Part shown: positions 1 through 9,555 of the stretch, piece after piece
How the letters are laid out: each line of letters begins with the position of its first letter
How positions within the stretch are numbered: the stretch's first letter is position 1
From: Burkholderiales bacterium
Lineage (GTDB): Bacteria > Pseudomonadota > Gammaproteobacteria > Burkholderiales > SG8-41
DNA: 64,000 bases
Direction of reading: 5' to 3'
Assembly: GCA_019744975.1 (NCBI GenBank)
Contig: JAIETP010000007.1
Span: 1-64,000 of the forward strand
Made by a program: the position numbers and the translations under genes
Notes under the pieces: model-generated
What the model was told of the DNA's origin: nothing
What the model saw: only the letters and a program-made list of their open reading frames with translations
The model's database searches: none

Positions 1-422
1 ACGATCGCGAACCTTGGGGCGTTCACGGGCAACGGGTTGACGGTGAATGACACGACGGGTGGTCTGAACGTGACGGGGGTGGTGAATGCCGGCACGGGGC
101 TGGCGTCGCTGACGACCACGGGCGGGAACCTGGCGGTGACGACGGGTAGCGTTGCGGGTAACGGCGTGACGCTGGTGACCACGGGTGCGAACGACATCAC
201 GCTGAATGGTGCGGTGGACGGTGGTGCGGGGACGGTGACGCTGACCTCGGGTCAGGCGATCAGCCAGACGGCGACGGGGACGATCAACACGACGGGGACG
301 CTGACGGGTTCGGCGCAGACGACGGCGACGCTCGGGCAGGGCAACACGATCGCGAACCTTGGGGCGTTCACGGGCAACGGGTTGACGGTGAATGACACGA
401 CGGGTGGTCTGAACGTGACGGG
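1..422 (+). repeat. In-gene direct repeat, 77-bp identical copies at 1-77 and 346-422 (period 345 bp)
   Basis: Bases 1-77 recur without a difference at 346-422, an offset of exactly 345 bp or 115 codons, so the reading frame is kept. The repeated peptide begins T-I-A-N-L-G-A-F-T-G-N-G and runs through N-D-T-T-G-G-L-N-V-T-G. The left copy is cut by the window edge, so more copies are likely upstream. After 422 the repeat stops abruptly and codon choice becomes more mixed. Confidence 0.9.
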
Positions 423-3400
423 CAACTTAGCGAGCGGTATCGGTCTGATGTCAATCACAACATCCGGGGGCGCGCTTTCGATCGGTGCTGACGTGGATGC
501 GACAGGGCAGAATCTTGTGCTGACCGGTGTTGGTGTTAACCAGACGGCGGGCAAAGTCCTGGCAGCAACAACTACGGTGAGCGCCGGCACCGGCGCGATC
601 GCGCTGAATTCCACGACAAACAATTTCACTGGGGCAGTAACCCTCAACTCTTCTGGAGCAACCATTTCAATCCGGGATGCGGATGCGCTGACACTCGGCG
701 CCCCGACCCTGCACGGCGCGAACACGGCCATCACGGCGATCGCCGGAACCACGCTCACGCTTCCCGCATACAACTACAGCACTGGTACTGGCGCCATTGA
801 TTTCCAAAGTCTCGGTGGAGCCCTGGCCACAAACGGGTCGCTGACCACAACAACGGGGAATATTTCGCTGACCGGATCGTCCGGCATTACGCTCGCGCAT
901 AACCTCAGCACTGGCGGCGGCAATATTGCCCTGCTGAATCCGGCGACCCTGGGTGCCTCGGTAAACTTGAGTTCCGGCGGAGGGAACATCGGCACGTTGA
1001 GCATTGTCGGCACTACAGCACCCGCTCAGAACCTGACGCTCGCCGCAGGAGGCGGCGATATTTCGATTGCTGGCGACATCGGTGCGACCTGCCTGGGGTC
1101 GCTGACGGTGACTTCCGGCGACGTGGTGCAGTTTCAGGGAACTGGTACGCAGCAAGTCAGTGCGTTGACAGTGACCCAGAGCACCAGCACCGTCTTCAGC
1201 GGCGCAGTGAATATCAGCAACGGCATGACCCTGGCGGCGACAGCTGGTGACGTATCTTTTCTCAATGGCGTGACCACCGGTGCGGCTTCCACGCTGGCCA
1301 CGACTGGAACCTTGCAAATCGGGGATGCCACCGCGGATACATCGTCGATCGCTGCCGGATTGAGCCGCGGTGCCGGTTTGCAGACGGTTCTTGCCGGCGG
1401 CATTGCGGTGGCAGGCGCTGTTTCGCTTTCCGGTACGGCCATCCCTGCGGGTCAGGTTGCAACCATCAACAGCGGAAGCAATCCAGTCACGTTTAACACC
1501 ACGGTCAGTGGGCCGGGGGGCTTGACAGTCAATTCCGGCGGGGTAACCACCTTCGTCGGCCAGGTTGGTGCAACGACACCGCTTTCCGGCATCACTACTG
1601 ATGCCGCGGGAACCACGGTGATCAGTGGTGGGCAGATGAGGACAAGCGGTGCGGCCGGGCAAACGTACAACGATCCAGTGTCGATAGGTGCCGGCCCTGC
1701 GAACACAGTGTTTTTGTCCGGCGGAAACGACGTCACGTTCAATCAGACGCTGACAGGCAATGGCGGTGATATTACTTTTGGTTCGATGCTTGCGCCCTTG
1801 GGAAATCTGCAGGTGGTCGGCGCGTTGACGAATGTGGATGATTTCGATGTTTTCGCTGCAAGCGCATCGGTCAACAGCGGCAGCAATAACGCGATCAACC
1901 GAGTTGCCTTCAATACCAGCGGCAACGTGTCGCATTTTGATCAAGGCGGCATTCTCCTCGATACCTCGTCAGTGGGCGGTACTCTTGTGCTTTCGGCAGA
2001 TACCGGGAGCATCACGCAGACGGGAGTGGTCAGTGTGGGTGGTGCCGCGACCATCAGCACCAATCGGGGTGGCATTACAACCGGAGGCGCGGGCATCGGA
2101 TTTACCGCGGCATCGGCAACGTTTACCGCAAGCGACGGATTGGGCAATGACACGGGCACACTGACTGTGGGCGCCGGTGGCATTACTACGACTGGGGCAG
2201 GCGGCGCCATAGTTCTCAAGGCTGCCGACGGAATTTCGGTAAACGGGCCGGTTATTACCAATAACGGCAACATCACGCTGGCTTCCGGCAACACGGCGGG
2301 AATGGCGTCGCTGGGCATGTCACTTGCGGCCAACGCCGGCGGAGCCGCACTCGGCAGCGTGGCCATCAACGCCCCGGTACGCTCCGGAAACGGGGATATC
2401 ACGATCTATTCTTCGGGTCCGGTGTCGCAGTTGACTGGCGTCAATAACGATGCCGGGCTGCAGAGCCGCAATGCGCTGACTGTGCGGACTTATAACGACA
2501 CCGCAGGGGCTGCAACGATCAATCTGAACAACGACAACAATGCAGCAAATTCGACGTCGACGGTGTCGCCGTCGGGTTGCACCGGAATTGCTGCGGGGCA
2601 TGGTGCCGGCAACTGCGCGCTCCAGATCACCCTGGAAACCCGGCAGGCCGGAGATACAGGCGTATCCAGTCTTACGTCCTTTCCCGGCGGATTTGCCGCC
2701 AGTCAGATCAGTTACAAGAGTATCAGCGGTACGCAGATTATCGGTATAGGCACCGCGAGCGACGTGCTGCTGGAGGCTGACAGCTGGAGCCTGGGTGCCG
2801 GTGCCATTAACGGCCGAAATGTGAATATCGTCGCAACCGGGAGCAGTGGCGGCGGCAATATCGATGTCGGCATTGCAATCCCCACGACGTACATCAACAA
2901 CAATCAGACCGGCGGATCGCTGAACCTGGTTGCAGCGCGGAATATCAATATGCTGCCGGCGGGATCCATCGGTGCGGCCGGAACGAGATTTGACCATAAC
3001 CTGATGCTGGCTGCGGGCAACGACATCAATTTACAGGGGTCGATTTATCTGAGCGGCGATTTGAATCTGCGCGCCAACGGTCTGGCTGCTGACCTGTTCG
3101 GAAATACCCCGCTGGGCAGCAGCGGCAGCGTAACCATGACCACACCGGGCACCGTGCCGCTGGAGGTGAGGGCTGCCAACATTACACTGGGTACAGCATT
3201 GCGGCCAGTCAACAATTTCACGATCACCTCCGGTACCGCGGCGACCGGTCAGCAAGCCGATGCCCGGCTGATGGCAGATAACAACCTGAATATCAATCTG
3301 TCAGGGAATTTAGGCATCGTTGCCGGCAGCGCAGCCGCAACGGTTTCCAGTTCGGCTGACACTTCTGCGGATGCGATTGTACGCGGCGGTGCGACATCGG

Positions 3401-4449
3401 TGATCGTGGGCGGTAATCTGAGTATGACCGGCGGGTCGGCGTCAATTGCCAGCACCGCCGGGGCCAGCCAGACGGCCGATGCCAGTGCCATATTGGAAGG
3501 CGGCAGCTTCAGTCTGAAAGTGACGGGAGGCGTTGATCTTGCGGGCGGCACGGCTTTTGCAGCCACCGGCGGCAACACCGCAACAGCGAATGCGCAGATG
3601 GTCTCTCACGCGGTCTTTAATCCAGAGATTCAGGGGGATCTGACCCTCACCGGCGGTACAGCGACGGCGCAGCCAATCGCCGGCCAGATAGCGAATGCCG
3701 TGGCGGCGGCACGTTTCGAGTCTGACGGCAATTTGTTGCTCAAGGTTGCGGGCAACGTCGACCTGCAGGCCGGAACGGCAACCGCGATCAATACCAGCGG
3801 TGGTACTTTTGCGGAAGCGGATGCCGGGGCTGTGGTGCGCTCGAAGGCGAAAATTGGCATGTTGGTCACTCAGAATTTCGATATCACGGGCGGCAATGCT
3901 GTAGCGACAGGTTCAAGTCTGCGGGCCATTGCCTCAGCTGGAGTCCTCACCGGAGATGTTGTCTCCGGCGAGTCGTTGCTGATCACAACAACCGGCAATA
4001 TGCGCCTCACTGGCGGCACAGCGGCGGGGCCGGCCGCCGATGCCGCAGCGTTGATTTATTCCGCCGCCGAAGCCAAGCTGAACATCGGCGGTCCGCAGGG
4101 GTTGCGGCTGGAAGGTGGCACCGGCCCGTTTTTCCCGCCTTTCGACACGGGGGTGTTTACCCCGAACAGCGATTTTTTCCATCTGATCGGTGGCGACTCC
4201 CTGATCCGCATTCTGGGCAACGCCTATCCGATCACCATCACCGGCAGCATTACGCTGGTGGCCAACCCTGCGCTGGGCGCGGCGTTGTTTATTTCCGAAG
4301 CGCCGCCATTGAACCTGGATTCACTGCTGGCGGCGTTCATTAAAACCACCGATTGCGTTTCATTCAGTGGTGGAGCCTGCACACTGTCGGGCGCTGTTGC
4401 GTCGGGTTCTTCTAAAAGCAAGGATCCTGCGGGAGGGGTCTGCAAATAA
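1..4449 (+). CDS. Repeat-rich secreted surface exoprotein (filamentous-haemagglutinin type), 3' part, open at left edge
   Basis: The frame is open from base 1, so only the C-terminal 1482 residues are visible and the gene starts outside the window. The product is dominated by Gly, Thr, Ala, Asn and Ser, with short alternating stretches of the T-T-G-G-N-L / G-N-I-T-L type and very few charged residues. That is the pattern of right-handed beta-helix exoproteins exported by two-partner secretion or as autotransporters. The first 422 bases contain parts of a 115-residue repeat. Towards the end there is a pair of cysteines (DCVSFSGGACTLSG) and a Ser/Lys tail; I see no membrane barrel and no sorting motif, so a separate transporter would be needed. 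The signal peptide, TPS domain and partner porin are not in view. A CRP-type regulator begins 97 bp downstream on the same strand. Family assignment rests on composition and repeat pattern, not on a diagnostic motif. Confidence 0.8.
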   Translation, partial: TIANLGAFTGNGLTVNDTTGGLNVTGVVNAGTGLASLTTTGGNLAVTTGSVAGNGVTLVTTGANDITLNGAVDGGAGTVTLTSGQAISQTATGTINTTGTLTGSAQTTATLGQGNTIANLGAFTGNGLTVNDTTGGLNVTGNLASGIGLMSITTSGGALSIGADVDATGQNLVLTGVGVNQTAGKVLAATTTVSAGTGAIALNSTTNNFTGAVTLNSSGATISIRDADALTLGAPTLHGANTAITAIAGTTLTLPAYNYSTGTGAIDFQSLGGALATNGSLTTTTGNISLTGSSGITLAHNLSTGGGNIALLNPATLGASVNLSSGGGNIGTLSIVGTTAPAQNLTLAAGGGDISIAGDIGATCLGSLTVTSGDVVQFQGTGTQQVSALTVTQSTSTVFSGAVNISNGMTLAATAGDVSFLNGVTTGAASTLATTGTLQIGDATADTSSIAAGLSRGAGLQTVLAGGIAVAGAVSLSGTAIPAGQVATINSGSNPVTFNTTVSGPGGLTVNSGGVTTFVGQVGATTPLSGITTDAAGTTVISGGQMRTSGAAGQTYNDPVSIGAGPANTVFLSGGNDVTFNQTLTGNGGDITFGSMLAPLGNLQVVGALTNVDDFDVFAASASVNSGSNNAINRVAFNTSGNVSHFDQGGILLDTSSVGGTLVLSADTGSITQTGVVSVGGAATISTNRGGITTGGAGIGFTAASATFTASDGLGNDTGTLTVGAGGITTTGAGGAIVLKAADGISVNGPVITNNGNITLASGNTAGMASLGMSLAANAGGAALGSVAINAPVRSGNGDITIYSSGPVSQLTGVNNDAGLQSRNALTVRTYNDTAGAATINLNNDNNAANSTSTVSPSGCTGIAAGHGAGNCALQITLETRQAGDTGVSSLTSFPGGFAASQISYKSISGTQIIGIGTASDVLLEADSWSLGAGAINGRNVNIVATGSSGGGNIDVGIAIPTTYINNNQTGGSLNLVAARNINMLPAGSIGAAGTRFDHNLMLAAGNDINLQGSIYLSGDLNLRANGLAADLFGNTPLGSSGSVTMTTPGTVPLEVRAANITLGTALRPVNNFTITSGTAATGQQADARLMADNNLNINLSGNLGIVAGSAAATVSSSADTSADAIVRGGATSVIVGGNLSMTGGSASIASTAGASQTADASAILEGGSFSLKVTGGVDLAGGTAFAATGGNTATANAQMVSHAVFNPEIQGDLTLTGGTATAQPIAGQIANAVAAARFESDGNLLLKVAGNVDLQAGTATAINTSGGTFAEADAGAVVRSKAKIGMLVTQNFDITGGNAVATGSSLRAIASAGVLTGDVVSGESLLITTTGNMRLTGGTAAGPAADAAALIYSAAEAKLNIGGPQGLRLEGGTGPFFPPFDTGVFTPNSDFFHLIGGDSLIRILGNAYPITITGSITLVANPALGAALFISEAPPLNLDSLLAAFIKTTDCVSFSGGACTLSGAVASGSSKSKDPAGGVCK

Positions 4450-4545
4450 AGCAGGCATGACTATTGGCCCGCGTTCTGGCAACATGCCCTTACCCGTGAC
4501 CGTGGAATACCATGTGCCCGGGAAAAACAGCCAAAACAGACCATA

Positions 4546-5247
4546 GTGACGAGTCCCATGCCCGCTCCCATCGCATTGAATCCCCAGATTCTGAAAACAG
4601 TCCCCCTGTTTTCGACTTTTTCGGATCAACAGATCGCTGCCTTGCTCCCGGGCGTCCAGCAACGCAGTTATCCGCGCGGCGCGGCAATCCTGCGTGCCGG
4701 CGAGGAAACCGAGGCGCTTTACATCATTCTTTCGGGCCGGGTCAAAGTGCTGATCCCGGATGAAGAGGGGCATGAAGTTATCCTGACAGTGATGGGCGCC
4801 CAAGACTTTGTCGGCGAAATGGGATTGCTCGACAGCCTGCCGAGTTCAGCCACGGTGGAGACGCTGGAGCCCTGTGAGATGCTGCGGATCCCGCGGACGG
4901 CTTTCCTGGCTTGCCTGGAGAGCCACGCTGAAATGGCGATGCTGGTGCTGCGGAACATGGTCAAACGCCTGCGTGACGCCGACCGCAAGATCGAAAGCCT
5001 GGCGCTGATCGATGTCTATGGACGGGTTGCGCGCCTGATTATCGACATGGCCGAAAATATCGACGGTCAATGGGTGGTGCAGCGGGCGCCGGCAAAGCAG
5101 GAAATCGCACGCATGATCGGCGCGTCGCGCGAAATGGTCAGCCGGGTGGTCAAGGATTTGCAGGAAAAGAACCTGATCGTCACCGACAAGCGCAAAATCA
5201 TCGTAATTGATCGCAAGTCGATGGCGCATCGCGGTTCTGCGGATTAG
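4546..5247 (+). CDS. CRP/FNR-family transcriptional regulator (CRP-like, no FNR cysteines)
   Basis: A 233-residue protein with an N-terminal cyclic-nucleotide-binding fold (residues about 20-135) and a C-terminal winged helix (about 150-225). The phosphate-binding-cassette region reads FVGEMGLLDSLPSSATV, keeping the Gly-Glu and the Ser-Ser-Ala-x-V of cNMP-binding members. The recognition helix region is KQEIARMIGASREMVSRVV. The four N-terminal cysteines of FNR are absent, so oxygen sensing by an iron-sulfur cluster is unlikely; cAMP or another nucleotide is the probable ligand (inference). The GTG at 4546 gives the longest version; an in-frame ATG at 4558 would remove four residues. It lies between the surface exoprotein and a FecR-domain gene on the same strand, which makes it a candidate regulator of that locus. 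Confidence 0.88.
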   Translation: MTSPMPAPIALNPQILKTVPLFSTFSDQQIAALLPGVQQRSYPRGAAILRAGEETEALYIILSGRVKVLIPDEEGHEVILTVMGAQDFVGEMGLLDSLPSSATVETLEPCEMLRIPRTAFLACLESHAEMAMLVLRNMVKRLRDADRKIESLALIDVYGRVARLIIDMAENIDGQWVVQRAPAKQEIARMIGASREMVSRVVKDLQEKNLIVTDKRKIIVIDRKSMAHRGSAD

Positions 5248-5425
5248 TCCCGCAGGGCCGGGCGGAGCGTGATTTTTCTCACGTTTTCAGGGGCTTGGCG
5301 GGATTGCAGCATCTCGGTTTCCCTCGCAAATTCCCGACTTGTGGTATAAAAATGAACTTGTCAGAACCGTAGTCATAACGGGATTCGCATGCGGCCTGCG
5401 GGTGCGCATTGAAAGGGGGCTGGTC

Positions 5426-6127
5426 ATGGTTTCGATCAAAAGGTGGGTGCAAGGCGTAGCGGGGGTTGCGCTGGTGATGGTTGCCGCGGGTGTGTGGGCA
5501 GCCGGTGCAGGGGTGGTGACCCATCTGAGCGGCACCATGTCCGTGCAGCGACCTGACGGGTCTGTGCGGATTCTCTCGCAGAAATCGGAAGTTCAACCGG
5601 GCGATGTGCTGACCACGCAGCGCGACAGTTATGCCCAGATCAATTTTACCGACGGCAGCGCGGCAACCATGCGGCCGAACAGCACGATGAAGCTTGAAAC
5701 CTATTCCTTCAACAAGGATGCGCCGCAGAGCGACGGCATGTTCATGCGTTTGTTAAAAGGCGGCTTGCGCACCGTGACCGGCTTGATCGGAAAACGCGGC
5801 AATCAGGATGCCTACAAAATCGGGACTTCAACTGCCACCATCGGTATTCGAGGCTCTTCCGGAGATACCGTGGCGTGTTCATCCGATTGCGGTAATCTCG
5901 AGCCCGGCACTTATCATACGACCTACACCGGCAGTTACATCATGCAAACCCAGGGCGGCACTCAGTTGGTGAACGAAGGCCAGTTCGGTTTCGCCCAAGA
6001 CCCGAGTAAGCCTCCGGTGCTGCTGCCGGGGGATCCGGGGCTGAACCTGAGCCAGTTGCCGTTCACCCTGGGTATCGGTGGCGGCGCGGTGGGTGGCGGT
6101 GCCAGCCAGGAATGCATCGTGCGTTGA
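5426..6127 (+). CDS. Secreted FecR-domain protein
   Basis: A 233-residue protein with a clear signal peptide (hydrophobic stretch at residues about 8-25 ending AAGVWAAG) followed by a FecR-type beta domain. This is recognisable from [21 protein letters not shown], and the [10 protein letters not shown] strand, then [13 protein letters not shown]. There is no FecI-type sigma factor or TonB receptor nearby and no N-terminal anti-sigma region, so this is the stand-alone FecR type often found with large repeat exoproteins (family knowledge), not a siderophore signal transducer. The frame is open upstream to 5339, but the ATG at 5426 is preferred because of the GAAAGGGGG ribosome-binding site just upstream and the normal signal peptide that follows. 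A strong terminator follows the stop. Confidence 0.8.
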   Translation: MVSIKRWVQGVAGVALVMVAAGVWAAGAGVVTHLSGTMSVQRPDGSVRILSQKSEVQPGDVLTTQRDSYAQINFTDGSAATMRPNSTMKLETYSFNKDAPQSDGMFMRLLKGGLRTVTGLIGKRGNQDAYKIGTSTATIGIRGSSGDTVACSSDCGNLEPGTYHTTYTGSYIMQTQGGTQLVNEGQFGFAQDPSKPPVLLPGDPGLNLSQLPFTLGIGGGAVGGGASQECIVR

Positions 6128-6150
6128 AGCTTTGCGGTTTTTTGCTGACA

Positions 6151-6179
6151 AACCCCGCCTTCCGGCGGGGTTTGTTTTT
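6151..6179 (+). terminator. Rho-independent terminator after the FecR-domain gene
   Basis: A perfect 9-bp stem (AACCCCGCC at 6151-6159, GGCGGGGTT at 6164-6172) closes a TTCC loop and is followed by TGTTTTT. It lies 23 bp past the FecR-domain stop and isolates that gene from ftsK. Confidence 0.9.
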
Positions 6180-6191
6180 CCGGCGGGGCTT

Positions 6192-6222
6192 TTGCGGTGC
6201 GTCAGGTCATTTCACTTATAAT
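6192..6222 (+). promoter_or_regulatory. Candidate sigma-70 promoter for ftsK
   Basis: TATAAT occurs at 6217-6222 with TTGCGG at 6192-6197, a 19-bp spacer that is longer than ideal. The position directly after a terminator and 24 bp before the ftsK start supports it. No transcript evidence is available. Confidence 0.4.
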
Positions 6223-6245
6223 CATCAGGTTAACAAAATTTTTCC

Positions 6246-8564
6246 GTGAAAAATCTGATGCTGGCCAGCGATAAATCCCCTGCCGCCAAAACTGCGCCGA
6301 ATCCGCTGCCGCCGAAACTCGCGGCTCTGTTGCGTGAATCCTGGTGGTTGGCTTTCCTCGCCGTTGCGCTGTATCTGCTGCTGGTATTGCTCACATTCCA
6401 CAAGGGTGATCCCGGTTGGTCGCACAGCGTTGGCACCGACCAGATCGGCAACGCCGGCGGGCTGGTCGGCGCTTATGTCGCGGACCTGCTGCTGTTCATG
6501 TTCGGCATTTCCGCCTACTGGTGGGTGGCCTTGTGCGGAGCACTGGTGCTGTGGAGTTTTCGCCGCATCGAAACCATTACCGAAACTGACCGCCGTTCGC
6601 ATGTGGTGATGCTGATCGGTTTTTTCGTGTTGCTGACGGCCAGCTGTGGTCTCGAGTCGTTGCGGCTGTACACGCTGCGCGCCGAACTGCCCGGTGCGCC
6701 GGGTGGCGCCCTGGGCGCGCTGGTCGGCAGTGGCCTGGCGATGGTGGCGGGATTCACCGGCGGCACCTTGCTGCTGCTGCTGTTGCTGGCGGCGGGGCTC
6801 AGCCTGTTCACGGGCATTTCATGGCTGCTGGTGATCGAACGCCTGGGCGACTGGTCGGAGCGGTTCTACGCGTATGTGATCGCCAGGGTGCAGGAGCGGG
6901 CTGATCGCAAAGCCGGCGCCGAAGCCGTGGTCGCGCGCAAGGATGCGGTTGAAGACAGCAGGAAAAAAATCGAGGCGCACGAACCGGTGCGTATCGAGCC
7001 GCCACGCATTGTCGAAATTCCAAAATCAGCACGGGTTGAACGTGAAAAGCAGGTGCCGCTGTTCGGCGATCTTCCCGATTCGTTGCTGCCGCCGTTGAAC
7101 CTGCTCGACGAGGCGGATGCGAATATCGAGACCGTTTCAGCGGACACGCTGGAATTCACTTCGCGCCTGATCGAGAAAAAACTGCTCGATTTTGGTGTCG
7201 AGGTCAAGGTGCTGGCGGCTTATCCCGGGCCGGTGGTGACGCGATTCGAGATTGAACCCTCCATCGGGGTCAAGGGCAGTCAGATCATCAACCTGGTGCG
7301 CGACCTGGCGCGTGCGCTGTCGGTGATGAGCATCCGCGTCGTCGAGACCATCCCCGGCAAGAGTTGCATGGGGCTGGAGATTCCCAATCCCAAGCGGCAG
7401 ATCGTGCGCCTGTCGGAAATTCTGAGTTCACAGGTTTATGCGGACATGGGTTCGCCGCTGGCGCTGGCGCTGGGCAAGGACATTGCCGGTCATCCGGTTG
7501 TCGCCGACCTCGCGCGTATGCCGCATCTGCTGGTTGCCGGCACGACCGGTTCCGGAAAATCGGTGGCGATCAATGCGATGATCCTGTCGCTTCTTTACAA
7601 GGCGCCGCCGTCGCAGGTGCGGCTGATCCTGATCGACCCGAAAATGCTTGAGCTGTCGGTCTATGAAGGCATCCCGCATCTGCTGGCGCCGGTGGTCACC
7701 GACATGCGGCAGGCGGCGAATGCGCTGAACTGGTGTGTCGGCGAAATGGAGCGGCGCTACAAGCTGATGTCGACGCTGGGCGTGCGCAACATGGCCGGCT
7801 TCAACCAGAAGGTGCGCGACGCGGCGAAAAAGAAAACGCCGCTGATGAATCCGATTGCCTCGACACCTGACAACCCGGTGCCGCTGGTGGAAATGGCGCT
7901 GATCGTCGTGGTCATCGACGAACTGGCCGACCTGATGATGGTGGTCGGTAAAAAAATCGAAGAACTGATTGCGCGGCTGGCGCAGAAGGCGCGTGCCGCC
8001 GGCGTGCACTTGGTGCTGGCCACGCAGCGGCCGTCGGTGGACGTGATCACCGGGCTGATCAAGGCCAACATCCCTACGCGGATTGCGTTCCAGGTATCGG
8101 CCAAGGTCGATTCGCGCACGATTCTAGACCAGATGGGCGCGGAGGCGCTGCTGGGCCAGGGCGACATGTTGTACCTCCCGCCCGGCCAGGGCTATACCCA
8201 GCGCGTACACGGTGCCTTTGTGGATGACCAGGAAGTGCACAAGGTGGTGGATCACCTGAAAAGCCTGGCAAAACCACAATACATTGATGAAATCCTCGAA
8301 AGCCCGGAGGCTTCGGTTGAGGGTGCTGTCGAGGGGGCGGAAGGGGGCAATGGCGAGTCCGATCCACTCTATGACCAGGCTGTCGCCATCGTGCTCAAGA
8401 CGCGACGCCCGTCGATTTCGCTGGTACAGCGCCATTTGCGCATCGGCTACAACCGGGCCGCGCGGCTGATCGAGCAGATGGAGCGTTCCGGGCTGGTGTC
8501 GCCGATGCAGTCCAACGGCAACCGCGAGGTGCTGGCCCCGGCCTCTGCATCCGACAATGATTGA
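6246..8564 (+). CDS. ftsK: DNA translocase FtsK
   Basis: A 772-residue septal DNA pump that moves chromosome ends and activates XerCD recombination at dif. The N-terminus has four or five membrane helices (residues about 30-200), then a short linker rich in charged residues, an alpha domain, and a RecA-type motor with Walker A GTTGSGKS near residue 430 and Walker [36 protein letters not shown] is the family signature. The C-terminal winged-helix gamma domain (from about residue 706: [20 protein letters not shown]) reads KOPS. The length is typical of beta-proteobacterial FtsK, without the long linker of the E. coli protein. The start is a GTG at 6246. It is followed by a small BamE-like gene, lolA and rarA, as in the conserved ftsK-lolA-rarA order. 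Confidence 0.97.
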   Translation: MKNLMLASDKSPAAKTAPNPLPPKLAALLRESWWLAFLAVALYLLLVLLTFHKGDPGWSHSVGTDQIGNAGGLVGAYVADLLLFMFGISAYWWVALCGALVLWSFRRIETITETDRRSHVVMLIGFFVLLTASCGLESLRLYTLRAELPGAPGGALGALVGSGLAMVAGFTGGTLLLLLLLAAGLSLFTGISWLLVIERLGDWSERFYAYVIARVQERADRKAGAEAVVARKDAVEDSRKKIEAHEPVRIEPPRIVEIPKSARVEREKQVPLFGDLPDSLLPPLNLLDEADANIETVSADTLEFTSRLIEKKLLDFGVEVKVLAAYPGPVVTRFEIEPSIGVKGSQIINLVRDLARALSVMSIRVVETIPGKSCMGLEIPNPKRQIVRLSEILSSQVYADMGSPLALALGKDIAGHPVVADLARMPHLLVAGTTGSGKSVAINAMILSLLYKAPPSQVRLILIDPKMLELSVYEGIPHLLAPVVTDMRQAANALNWCVGEMERRYKLMSTLGVRNMAGFNQKVRDAAKKKTPLMNPIASTPDNPVPLVEMALIVVVIDELADLMMVVGKKIEELIARLAQKARAAGVHLVLATQRPSVDVITGLIKANIPTRIAFQVSAKVDSRTILDQMGAEALLGQGDMLYLPPGQGYTQRVHGAFVDDQEVHKVVDHLKSLAKPQYIDEILESPEASVEGAVEGAEGGNGESDPLYDQAVAIVLKTRRPSISLVQRHLRIGYNRAARLIEQMERSGLVSPMQSNGNREVLAPASASDND

Positions 8565-8630
8565 TCCCTGGCAACGAATTATTACAAATTGCCTGACAAA
8601 CTTTCCGCGCTGACGATGGTCTGACTTTAC

Positions 8631-8927
8631 ATGCTGATACGCTCATTCATTCTGCTTTCCGTGCTGTGGTGGGGTTTTGCCGGTGCTGCCGAAGATGTGG
8701 CTCCGCGGGGCATGGCCTTCGAGGTCTATATCCGTCTTGAGCATGGCATGACCGAGGGTGAACTGGTGCTGCGCGCAGGCAAACCCGATCACCAGGCGCT
8801 GGACAACATCCGCGAAGGCCTGAAGTCGTACTATTATTTTCCGACACTGGTCAATCCTTTCCTGACCACGGTCACACTGCGCTCAGGCCGCATTGAAAAC
8901 ATCGACCGCGTGCGCAAACCCTTTTGA
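8631..8927 (+). CDS. Small exported protein, BamE/SmpA-like fold suspected
   Basis: A 98-residue product with a signal peptide (MLIRSFILLSVLWWGFAGAA) and a short mature part. The segment HGMTEGELVLRAGKPD resembles the helix-turn-strand start of BamE/SmpA domains, where a G-M-T/S-x-x-E-V-x-x-x-L-G-x-P pattern recurs, followed by beta strands (KSYYYFPTL, TTVTLRSGRIENI). There is no lipobox Cys, so the protein would be soluble in the periplasm. Its TGA overlaps the lolA start (TGATG), so the two are translationally coupled. A role in envelope biogenesis next to lolA is an inference; I do not recognise a named gene. Confidence 0.75.
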   Translation: MLIRSFILLSVLWWGFAGAAEDVAPRGMAFEVYIRLEHGMTEGELVLRAGKPDHQALDNIREGLKSYYYFPTLVNPFLTTVTLRSGRIENIDRVRKPF

Positions 8928-9532
8928 TGCGAATCATTCTGATGCTGCTTTGCCTGTTGCCCGGTCTCGCATCCGCTGCGGCCACCGACGCGCTAAAGGT
9001 GTTCCTGACCCAGACGCAGACCGTCAAGGCGCGTTTTGCGCAGATGGTGCTCGATAAAAACGGCAAACAATTGCAGCAGGCGCAGGGGGTGATGCAGTTC
9101 TCGCGGCCGGGAAAATTCCGCTGGGATTACCAGAAACCGTATGAGCAGGCCATCGTCGGCGACGGCAGCAAGCTGTGGATTTTTGACAAGGACCTGAATC
9201 AGGTCACGGTGCGCAAACTCGATCGCGCGCTGGGTTCCAGTCCCGCGGCGCTGCTCTCCGGCAGCAACGACCTCGAACGCGATTTCAAATTGTCCAACCT
9301 TGGCATGGACAAGGGACTCGACTGGCTGGAAGCGCTGCCGAAAAGCCGCGAAACGGTGTTTGAACGTGTGCGCATGGGCTTCGGCAAGTCCGGGCTTGAG
9401 GCGATGGAGTTGCGCGACCAGTTCGGCCAGACTACGGTGATCACCTTTGCCGATGTTGAACGAAATCCGCGCATTGCCGCCGAAGTCTTCCGCTTCACGC
9501 CGCCGCAGGGCGCCGACGTTATCAGCGAATAA
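8927..9532 (+). CDS. lolA: Outer-membrane lipoprotein carrier protein LolA
   Basis: A 201-residue periplasmic chaperone that takes lipoproteins from LolCDE to LolB. It has a signal peptide (RIILMLLCLLPGLASAAA). Characteristic stretches follow: TQTVKARFAQMVLD, GVMQFSRPGKFRWDYQKPY, GSKLWIFDKDLNQVTVRKLD (the concave beta-sheet edge), and the C-terminal RFTPPQGADVI. The frame also contains a TTG at 8924, but the ATG at 8927, which overlaps the upstream stop as TGATG, is the sensible start. rarA begins 23 bp downstream. Confidence 0.95.
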   Translation: MRIILMLLCLLPGLASAAATDALKVFLTQTQTVKARFAQMVLDKNGKQLQQAQGVMQFSRPGKFRWDYQKPYEQAIVGDGSKLWIFDKDLNQVTVRKLDRALGSSPAALLSGSNDLERDFKLSNLGMDKGLDWLEALPKSRETVFERVRMGFGKSGLEAMELRDQFGQTTVITFADVERNPRIAAEVFRFTPPQGADVISE

Positions 9533-9555
9533 CGGCTAACTGGGGACAAACCGGC

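Noticed and set aside
1-422. CRISPR-like array
   Set aside because: The repeats are 345 bp apart, keep the reading frame and encode protein; no spacers.
667-1944. Long minus-strand open frame opposite the exoprotein gene
   Set aside because: Composition is that of a reverse-frame shadow of Gly/Thr-rich coding sequence (Arg/Gly/Cys-rich, no domain), and the plus-strand frame is clearly real.
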